The position numbers were made by a program, and so were the translations under genes. Shown here in pieces: positions 38,757 through 43,970 of a DNA stretch of 43,970 nt (position 1 is the first letter of the stretch; the number at the start of each line of letters is the position of its first letter). The notes under the pieces are model-generated. The model did not search any database and had not been told where the DNA came from. It saw only the letters and a list, made by a program, of their open reading frames with translations. Origin of the DNA: Actinomycetota bacterium (lineage in GTDB: Bacteria > Actinomycetota > Actinomycetes > Streptosporangiales > Streptosporangiaceae); NCBI GenBank assembly GCA_003164955.1, contig PLRW01000119.1, positions 1-43,970 of the forward strand, read 5' to 3'.

Positions 38757-39686
38757 TCAGGCGAACACGATCGTCTTGTTCTGGTGGACGATGACCCGGT
38801 CGTCCAGATGCCAGGCGACCGCGCGGGCCAGGACGGACCGTTCCACGTGCCGCCCGAGCCTGCGCAGCTCGTCCACGGTGTAGCGGTGATCGACGCGGAC
38901 GGTGTCCTGCTCGATGATCGGGCCCGCGTCCAGGTCGGCGGTCACGTAATGGGCGGTCGCCCCGATGAGCTTCACACCGCGGTCGGCCGCAGCCTGGTAC
39001 GGGTTGGCGCCGGCGAACGCCGGCAGGAAGCTGTGGTGAATGTTGATGACCGGCCCCGGGCACTCGGCCAGGAAACGCGGCGACAGGATCTGCATGTACC
39101 GGGCGAGCACGACCACATCCACCTCGTCCGCGGCCAGCAGCTTGAGCTGGGCCGTCTCGGCTTCGTCCTTGGCCTCCCGCAGCACCGGGACGTGGTGGAA
39201 CGGGATGCCCCAGGCGCCGACGGTCTCCGCCAGGTCGGGATGGTTGGAGATGACCATCCTGATATCGGCGTTGAGCTCGCCCGAGTGAGCGCGCCAGAGC
39301 AGTTCCTGAAGCGCGTGGTCGGCCCTGGAAACGAACACCGCGACCCGCTTGAGCTCCGCGGCCTGGGTGAGCTTCCAGCGCATGGCGAACGAGCCGGCCA
39401 GCCGTGAGAATTGATCCCGCACGTCGCCGAACCGGCCGGCGAGACCGGGCAGGTGAAACTCGACCAGCAGGTAGAACGTCCCGCCCGGCGGATCCGTCGA
39501 ATGCTGCTGGGACTCCAGGATGTTGGCCCCCGCCTCGAACAGGAAACCCGATACCGCCGCGACGATCCCCGGCCGGTCCGGGCAGGCGATCAGCAGCCGC
39601 CCGATATCGCGGTGGGCGGCGTCTGCGCCGGGTGCGGCGGAAGCACCCGCTGGGTGCCGCCGGGCCGGGCGGTTGTCAGTGGACAC
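38757..39686 (-). CDS. purU: Formyltetrahydrofolate deformylase PurU
   Basis: A 309-residue enzyme that hydrolyses 10-formyl-THF to formate and THF. The ACT domain (about 28-105) has '[20 protein letters not shown]' and '[13 protein letters not shown]'. The formyltransferase-type catalytic domain has '[20 protein letters not shown]', '[11 protein letters not shown]', '[20 protein letters not shown]' (with the catalytic Asn/His pair region) and '[15 protein letters not shown]'. The GTG start at 39686 precedes an atypical Ala-rich 25-residue N-terminus. It interrupts a signalling gene block on the same strand, with gaps of 122 and 128 bp, so it likely has its own promoter. It links formate supply and one-carbon balance. 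Confidence 0.95.
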   Translation of the reverse strand: MSTDNRPARRHPAGASAAPGADAAHRDIGRLLIACPDRPGIVAAVSGFLFEAGANILESQQHSTDPPGGTFYLLVEFHLPGLAGRFGDVRDQFSRLAGSFAMRWKLTQAAELKRVAVFVSRADHALQELLWRAHSGELNADIRMVISNHPDLAETVGAWGIPFHHVPVLREAKDEAETAQLKLLAADEVDVVVLARYMQILSPRFLAECPGPVINIHHSFLPAFAGANPYQAAADRGVKLIGATAHYVTADLDAGPIIEQDTVRVDHRYTVDELRRLGRHVERSVLARAVAWHLDDRVIVHQNKTIVFA

Positions 39687-39736
39687 GGTTATCAGTGTGC
39701 CGCATCCGTCACGGTCCGTGGCCCTGAAGCTGGCAG

Positions 39737-39801
39737 GTCCTGCTCACGGGCCCTGCTCATGGGTCCTGCTCACGGGCCCGTCTCCTGGGCCCGGCTCACG
39801 C
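39737..39801. repeat. 13-bp tandem repeat, five units, downstream of the STAS gene
   Basis: Units GTCCTGCTCACGG (39737), GCCCTGCTCATGG (39750), GTCCTGCTCACGG (39763), GCCCGTCTCCTGG (39776), GCCCGGCTCACGC (39789). It starts 13 bp past the STAS stop at 39815 in the gene's direction. Confidence 0.85.
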
Positions 39802-39814
39802 CAGGCGTTCTGCC

Positions 39815-40168
39815 TCACGCTTCGGCGATCGCGTCCGTCACGGTCGGGTACACCGGGATGAGCTGATCGGCCCGGGTCAGCTGGAGGACCCGCGCCACCG
39901 AAATCTGCGGTGAGGCCAGCACGAGCACGCCCCCCTGCTGGTCGAGTTCCCGGCTGGATCGCAGCAGCATGCGCAGCCCGGTGGAATCCATGAACGTGAG
40001 CTCGGACAGATCCACGACCAGCAGGCGGGGAAGCTGGAGCACGACGGATTCCAGCACGCCGTAAAACTCTTCGCTGTTCGTCGCGTCGACTTCCCCGGTC
40101 AGCGCCACCACCGTGTAAGGAACCCCGGTCGATTCGGGGACCGTCACCGACGCTCGCAGCAGACCCAC
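39815..40168 (-). CDS. STAS-domain anti-sigma factor antagonist
   Basis: A 117-residue single STAS domain. 'PYTVVALTGEVDATNSEEF' opens it, and 'LLVVDLSELTFMDSTGLRML' carries the conserved serine-phosphorylation site (DST). The rest ('ELDQQGGVLVLASPQISVAR') fits the SpoIIAA/RsbV family. In its dephosphorylated form it should bind an anti-sigma kinase and free a sigma factor. The SpoIIE phosphatase at 34091-36067 is the likely activator; no RsbW-type kinase or sigma partner is in the window. The GTG start at 40168 has TATAAG 7 nt upstream and no ribosome site, suggesting a leaderless message. Confidence 0.93.
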   Translation of the reverse strand: MGLLRASVTVPESTGVPYTVVALTGEVDATNSEEFYGVLESVVLQLPRLLVVDLSELTFMDSTGLRMLLRSSRELDQQGGVLVLASPQISVARVLQLTRADQLIPVYPTVTDAIAEA

Positions 40169-40319
40169 AAACTTTCTTATACACCCCCGGGGTGCCCTCG
40201 CGCGGCCCGGCGCTGGGCGGCGAAGGTCACGTTCCGGCGGCGAAGGTCACGCTTCGCCCACAGTCGGCCCTATCCGGCCGCCCGTATCTGGGCCGCCGTG
40301 CCGGGCTAACGTGCCTGTT

Positions 40320-40934
40320 ATGACCGATGCTGTTGTGACCAATGCCGGTGTAAGCAGTAACGCAGCCCTCGTGCGAAGGGATGGGGGGCTGGACGCCGCC
40401 CTGGCGGGCGAGGCCGGCCCGGGTCCGGAAGCCGGCCCCGGCCAGGAGGGGCTCGCGCTGCCGGCCATCCCGGTGTCGGCCGGGGCGCTGATCTTCGACC
40501 GCGGAGGGCGCCTGCTCATCCTCAAGCCGACCTACAAGAGCGGCTGGACGATCCCGGGTGGGGTGATGGAGGCGGACGGTGAGACGCCCTGGGACGCATG
40601 CCGCCGCGAGGTACGCGAGGAATGCGGCCTCGAGGTAGGCGGCGGCCGGCTGGCCTGCATGGACTTCCGGCGGCCGCGTCCCGGGAGGCAGGGTGGCGTC
40701 CGGTTCCTGTTCAACTGCGGCGCGCTGAGCCGCACGCGGCTGAAGGCCATCGAGTTGCAGCCGGAGGAGATCTCTGAGCACCGGCTGGCGGGACTGGACG
40801 AGGCTCTCCCCCTCCTCCGGGGCCCGATCCGGCGCCGGGTCCGCGCCGCGTGCGCGGGCCATGGGCTGGTCTACCTGGAGGATGGGCGCCGTCCCCCGGG
40901 GATGAGGCGCCGATCGGCGGGGCCGTCCCGCTAG
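40320..40934 (+). CDS. NUDIX hydrolase
   Basis: A 204-residue protein from ATG 40320, preceded by TAACGT with 7-nt spacing and no Shine-Dalgarno. The NUDIX box is complete: 'GGVMEADGETPWDACRREVR' continuing 'EECGLEV', with the catalytic glutamates in REVREE. 'LILKPTYKSGWTIPGG' precedes it. The first 60 residues are a Gly/Ala-rich extension that may be disordered; the fold proper starts at 'IPVSAGALIFDRGG'. It hydrolyses a nucleoside diphosphate-linked compound; which one is unknown. It ends in a 16-bp tandem repeat shared with the convergent PPK2 gene. Confidence 0.92.
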   Translation: MTDAVVTNAGVSSNAALVRRDGGLDAALAGEAGPGPEAGPGQEGLALPAIPVSAGALIFDRGGRLLILKPTYKSGWTIPGGVMEADGETPWDACRREVREECGLEVGGGRLACMDFRRPRPGRQGGVRFLFNCGALSRTRLKAIELQPEEISEHRLAGLDEALPLLRGPIRRRVRAACAGHGLVYLEDGRRPPGMRRRSAGPSR

Positions 40935-40957
40935 CCGGCCGTCCCGCTAGCCGGCCG
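40921..40957. repeat. 16-bp tandem repeat holding the stops of two convergent genes
   Basis: GGCCGTCCCGCTAGCC at 40921-40936 and 40937-40952, followed by GGCCG. The NUDIX stop TAG (40932-40934) is in the first unit and the PPK2 stop (CTA on the plus strand, 40947-40949) in the second. The CTAG core gives a stop on either strand. Confidence 0.9.
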
Positions 40958-41792
40958 TCGCGCGCGGATCCAGCTGGGCGGCGTGATCGGGCACGTACGC
41001 CTGCATATCCCGCGCCGGGCGAATATAACCCTGGGACGGCGGCCGGGCCGGAAGGCGCAGCGGGGTGAGCTTCACGTCGCGGTACGGGATCGTGCTGAGC
41101 AGGTGCGCGATCATGTTGATCCGGGCCCGCCTCTTGTCGTCACTTTCCACGACATTCCACGGCGCTTCCGGAATATCCGTGTGCACGAACATCTCGTCCT
41201 TGGCGCGCGAATAGTTCTCCCACCGGGTGATGGACTCGAAATCCATCGGGGACAGTTTCCAGCGACGCATGGGATCCTCCAGCCGTGACTTGAACCGGCG
41301 CTGCTGTTCTTCGTCGCTGACCGAGAACCAGTATTTGCGGAGCAGGATGCCCTCCTCCACCAGGAGGCGCTCGAAAATGGGGCACTGGTGCAGGAAGCGG
41401 CTGTACTCCTCCTTGGTGCAAAAGCCCATGACGTGCTCGACGCCCGCGCGGTTGTACCAGCTGCGGTCGAACAGGATCAGTTCACCGGCGGCGGGCAGGC
41501 GGCTGACGTAGCGCTGGAAGTACCACTCCGTCCGCTCACGTTCGGTCGGCGCGGGCAGAGCCACGATGCGGGCCACGCGCGGATTGAGGTATTCGGCGAC
41601 CCGCTTGATCGTGCTGCCCTTGCCGGCGGCGTCACGGCCCTCGAAGATGACCACGATGCGGGCACCCTCGACGCGCATCCACTCCTGCATCTTGACCAGC
41701 TCGGCCTGCAGCCGGTACAGCTCCTTCTCGTACACGTCGCGAGGGAGCCGCGCCGCTTTCTTGGCCGGCCGCGTGCCATTATCCTTCGCCAT
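40947..41792 (-). CDS. ppk2: Polyphosphate kinase 2 (PPK2)
   Basis: A 281-residue kinase. The start ATG 41792 has AGGAGG exactly 6 nt upstream; an ATG at 41798 touches that site and is unlikely. Walker A is 'EGRDAAGKGSTIKRV' and the lid/Walker B region 'LFDRSWYNRAGVEHVMGF'. 'KYWFSVSDEEQQRRFKSRLE', 'DPMRRWKLSPMD' and 'PWNVVESDDKRRARINMIAH' complete a standard class I PPK2, which phosphorylates NDP from polyphosphate or the reverse. It may buffer energy or GTP. The gene is monocistronic with a 226-bp upstream gap. Confidence 0.94.
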   Translation of the reverse strand: MAKDNGTRPAKKAARLPRDVYEKELYRLQAELVKMQEWMRVEGARIVVIFEGRDAAGKGSTIKRVAEYLNPRVARIVALPAPTERERTEWYFQRYVSRLPAAGELILFDRSWYNRAGVEHVMGFCTKEEYSRFLHQCPIFERLLVEEGILLRKYWFSVSDEEQQRRFKSRLEDPMRRWKLSPMDFESITRWENYSRAKDEMFVHTDIPEAPWNVVESDDKRRARINMIAHLLSTIPYRDVKLTPLRLPARPPSQGYIRPARDMQAYVPDHAAQLDPRATAG

Positions 41793-42006
41793 TGCCATCC
41801 TCCTGCCCCGGCGGAGCGCCGTGTCGGTGCACGGCCGCCCAACCGGCACTACTGGCAGCGTAACCGCGCGGCCCGCACGCCGCGATGCGGACCTGAACGG
41901 CGTGCCTGGGAGACGAACATCCGCGCTTCCGCGACTGGACTGGCAGGTCCCGCGCATATCAGCCGGCAATAAGTTCGACGAGCTGGGCGATCAGGATGCC
42001 CCGGGG

Positions 42007-42021
42007 TACCCTGTAAACGTG
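42007..42021 (+). promoter_or_regulatory. Leaderless-type promoter of the toxin-antitoxin-like operon
   Basis: TACCCT at 42007-42012 ends 6 nt before GTG 42019, and no ribosome site precedes the GTG. The rest of 41793-42006 has no recognisable gene. Confidence 0.45.
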
Positions 42022-42375
42022 GCTACCGCACGCACCGCTCCCCGCCCGGCATCCGCGCGCCCAGCGCGCCCCGGGCGCAAAGTGCTGGTCGCTGCGGATC
42101 TGGCGGACCTGCGCGGCCCCGCGGAAGGCGTCATCGAACTGCCCCTGCGACTGTTCTGGTCAGCCACCGATCGTACGTTCGACCTTAGCGACCCCGCCCT
42201 CCTGCGGTCGATGTACGAAAAGGTGCTCCGCGAAGCAATCCGCATGGATGAGCTCACCACCTACCTCAACAGCGGCAGGCTGACCGCCGCCTGGCCCGAC
42301 CTGTTCCTGCCCAAGGACGTGCGGCAGGCCTGGGAACATCAGCACCCCTCCTTGCGCCGCGCCGCAGCCGCGTGA
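42019..42375 (+). CDS. Hypothetical protein, putative antitoxin partner of AbiEii-like gene
   Basis: 118 residues. A basic, disordered-looking start ('ATARTAPRPASARPARPGRK') is followed by 'VLVAADLADLRGPAEGVIEL', 'PLRLFWSATDRTFDLSDPAL', 'MYEKVLREAIRMDELTTYLN' and 'WPDLFLPKDVRQAWEHQHP'. I know this only as a hypothetical family often encoded before AbiEii-type nucleotidyltransferases. It is immediately adjacent to the next gene (TGA followed by ATG), so co-translation is expected. It does not show the usual winged-helix AbiEi antitoxin signature, so an antitoxin role is inference from position. Confidence 0.7.
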   Translation: MATARTAPRPASARPARPGRKVLVAADLADLRGPAEGVIELPLRLFWSATDRTFDLSDPALLRSMYEKVLREAIRMDELTTYLNSGRLTAAWPDLFLPKDVRQAWEHQHPSLRRAAAA

Positions 42376-43044
42376 ATGCCGGTCACCAGCATCCAGCGGC
42401 AAGTAGCCGCCATCGCCCTCAAGGTCGCCGCTCGGCACGGGTTTGTGCTCGGCGGCGGAAACGCCCTGATCCTGCACGGGATCATTGACCGGTACACCGC
42501 CGACGTCGACCTCGTCACGGACCGCACCGAAGGGGTGAAGGCCGCCGTCGGCGCGGTGGAAAACGCGCTGCGCGCCGCAGGCTTCGAGGCGAAGCGGCAA
42601 GGCCAGGACAGCGGCCTGGACGAGCTGTTCTACGGGTTCGAAGACGGGCTCACCGAATGGATCGTCACCAGCACGGACGGACAGCAGACCGTACTGCAGA
42701 TTGCCCACTTCGACCGGAACCGCACCCCCGTGCACATGGACATCGGCCCCGCCCGCGTCCTTGTCCTGAACCCCCTGGACGCGATCGCCTCCAAAGTCCG
42801 GGCCTTCGCGACCAGAGCGGAAGAACGGGACGTCATCGACGTCGGCGCGGCCCTCAAGAACTACACCGCCGCCCAGCTGATCACCCTGGCCCGGCAACTG
42901 GAACCCGGCCTTGAAGACGAAGACTTCGCAGACGCAGGCCGACGGCTCGACCGGTTGAGCGACAAGGTATTCAGCCGTTACGGGCTCAGCCCGGAAGACG
43001 TCACCCGGCTCCGGGAGCGGTTCGCCAACTGGCCCCGGTCATAA
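42376..43044 (+). CDS. AbiEii/AbiGii-family nucleotidyltransferase (toxin-like)
   Basis: A 222-residue DUF1814 nucleotidyltransferase. 'ARHGFVLGGGNALILHGIID' carries the GG[GN] motif and 'RYTADVDLVTD' the DxD-type metal site ('DVDL'), as in AbiEii. 'HMDIGPARVLVLNPLDAIAS' continues the core fold, and 'KVRAFATRAEERDVIDVGAA' matches the conserved K..R...RD.xD segment. AbiEii/MenT-type enzymes transfer nucleotides to tRNA or other targets and act as toxins in type IV-like or related systems. Start ATG 42376 abuts the stop of the preceding gene. Confidence 0.88.
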   Translation: MPVTSIQRQVAAIALKVAARHGFVLGGGNALILHGIIDRYTADVDLVTDRTEGVKAAVGAVENALRAAGFEAKRQGQDSGLDELFYGFEDGLTEWIVTSTDGQQTVLQIAHFDRNRTPVHMDIGPARVLVLNPLDAIASKVRAFATRAEERDVIDVGAALKNYTAAQLITLARQLEPGLEDEDFADAGRRLDRLSDKVFSRYGLSPEDVTRLRERFANWPRS

Positions 43045-43181
43045 CGGCGGCTGATTCAGCGGGCGCGGGCCGCATGCCGGTTCACGCCTCTGAGAACCTG
43101 CGGCCCGCCGATCCCATCCGGGCCAGCCAGCCAGGCCACCTGATGCCGGTCCTCCGGTGGGCCGCCGATAACGTGGCCCCC

Positions 43182-43604
43182 ATGCCACCGGATGACTCCA
43201 TCGCCGCGTTCCTCGCTGAGCCCCGCAACGCGGTTGTCGTCGGGACGCGGGCCGACGGGCGACCGCACGCCACGCCGAACTGGTTCTACTGGGACGGCAC
43301 CCGGTTCTACGTCTCGACTACCCGCGACCGCGTGAAGTACCGCATCTTCACCCGCGACCCGCGCGCTCAGCTTCTCGTTGATGACTGCACCGGCTTCCGC
43401 TACCTGATGGTCTACGGCACCGTGGACATCCGCGAGGATCTGGCCGCCGAACTGCCGCGTTTCCGGGCCATCCGGGAGAAGCACGGCCGGGAGGCCCAGC
43501 CCGACGACGAACTGCTCGCGGGCCTGGAGGCCGAGCAGCGGGTGCTCCTCGCGATCACCCCGGATGGCCCGCCGTCGTCCTGGAACGCGCGCGGATTCAG
43601 CTGA
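43182..43604 (+). CDS. Pyridoxamine 5'-phosphate oxidase-fold (PPOX class) flavin/F420 protein
   Basis: A 140-residue split barrel from ATG 43182, preceded by TAACGT (43169-43174) with 7-nt spacing. The longer frame to 43074 has no better start. 'FLAEPRNAVVVGTRADGRPH' and 'ATPNWFYWDGTRFYVSTTRD' are typical of PPOX class F420-dependent proteins, as are 'RVKYRIFTRDPRAQLLVDDC' and 'VYGTVDIREDL'. FMN, F420 or haem binding cannot be decided by eye. Such proteins reduce diverse substrates with F420. It may be leaderless. Confidence 0.9.
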   Translation: MPPDDSIAAFLAEPRNAVVVGTRADGRPHATPNWFYWDGTRFYVSTTRDRVKYRIFTRDPRAQLLVDDCTGFRYLMVYGTVDIREDLAAELPRFRAIREKHGREAQPDDELLAGLEAEQRVLLAITPDGPPSSWNARGFS

Positions 43605-43773
43605 GCAGGCCCTCCGCCGGCGCGGACCGGCGCCATGGTGCCGTCGGCGGAGCAAGTAGAGCGCCAGCCAACCGAGACCGGCGACCAGCGAGGCGACCAG
43701 GGCACCTGCGGCGACGAGGCTGAGCAGGTGGGCCAGCTCGGGATTGCGACTGATTTTTCTTAACGGACGTCAT
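43597..43773 (-). pseudogene. Possible frameshifted small membrane protein
   Basis: ATG 43773 opens 58 codons ('MTSVKKNQSQSR...') that end at 43597 and are Arg/Pro-rich after residue 12. The neighbouring frame over the same DNA encodes 'LLSLVAAGALVASLVAGLGW' followed by 'LALYLLRRRHHGAG', a convincing single transmembrane helix with a basic end, but it has no start codon. One frameshift near codon 12 would join the two. Either a decayed gene or chance. Confidence 0.3.
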
Positions 43774-43820
43774 CGAACTTGTGTCCGAAGAATGTCGGTA
43801 CCTCGTGAGATGATCCGGTT

Positions 43821-43970
43821 ATGTGTTCCCCTGGAAGGACGGCGCGGGACGAGGTGCTGGCCGCCCTGGCCGCCCTCGGCCCCGGCGTGACGGGTGCGGT
43901 TGAGCTGCTGGGCCAGGTCCGGGACCTGGCCGGGTTCGCCGACCAGATCCAGGGCGAGCTGGCCCGGCTG
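43821..43970 (+). CDS. Unrecognised protein, N-terminal 50 residues, cut by window edge
   Basis: ATG 43821 opens a frame that runs off the end: 'MCSPGRTARDEVLAALAALG', 'PGVTGAVELLGQVRDLAGFA', 'DQIQGELARL'. The helical text resembles N-termini of actinobacterial DUF222/HNH-endonuclease-type proteins, but the diagnostic part is beyond the window. Only a weak GAGATGA precedes it. Confidence 0.45.
   Translation, partial: MCSPGRTARDEVLAALAALGPGVTGAVELLGQVRDLAGFADQIQGELARL

Overview
The window is GC-rich DNA from an actinomycete. The evidence is pervasive GC-ending codons, frequent GTG starts, several apparently leaderless genes, and families typical of filamentous actinobacteria: HelR, ECF41/SigJ-like sigma factor, deazaflavin-type nitroreductase fold, DUF899, SpoIIE-type phosphatase with a STAS partner. 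The genus cannot be fixed from sequence alone. No rRNA, tRNA or CRISPR array was seen.

Layout. (1) 1-4.3 kb is an accessory, partly decayed region: an IS110-family transposase tail, an immunity-like gene, IS-end-like inverted repeats, a LuxR fragment, a degenerate tyrosine recombinase, a 175-bp quasi-palindrome and an unrecognised gene bounded by direct copies of a 17-bp repeat. (2) 4.3-7.7 kb is a sugar or polyol catabolic locus: class II aldolase, two SDR dehydrogenases and a DeoR regulator, with a shared 27-bp box in both control regions. (3) 7.8-10.1 kb is helR with a rifamycin-associated element upstream. (4) 10.2-12.7 kb holds a deazaflavin-oxidoreductase-like gene divergent from an ECF41 sigma factor, then an MDR oxidoreductase. 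(5) 12.7-16.1 kb is an apparent ArsR-controlled operon: SRPBCC, ArsR, DUF2182 membrane protein, two DUF899 proteins and a 31-residue peptide. (6) 16.2-19.9 kb has a DMT exporter, a NarL-type two-component system and a small membrane protein. (7) 20-25 kb has a 5'-truncated serine hydrolase, an S33 peptidase, an MFS transporter that overlaps it antisense, and an amidohydrolase. (8) 25-27.7 kb is a decayed patch (potassium-channel remnant, truncated sigma factor, interrupted small ORF) among intact SRPBCC-MarR and TetR genes; the TetR gene is divergent from a CocE-type hydrolase. (9) 29.8-34.1 kb holds acetoacetyl-CoA synthetase, an SRPBCC protein and an SRPBCC-SDR fusion. (10) 34.1-40.2 kb is a minus-strand signalling block: STAS, PurU, CheB, CheR-PAS and PAS-GAF-SpoIIE. 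(11) 40.3-43.97 kb has NUDIX, PPK2, an AbiEii-type toxin-antitoxin-like pair, a PPOX flavoprotein and a gene running off the right edge.

Two patterns cross gene boundaries. A 17-bp element (GCTTCTTGCTGTTATCA) occurs four times, usually with a CCGGAC-containing box upstream. It flanks the recombinase and the unrecognised gene in an arrangement that could be a recombination cassette or a set of element ends. Separately, short tandem repeats (9-23 bp units) repeatedly sit at gene 3' ends, several with the stop codon inside the unit. Neither is explained by the annotated genes.
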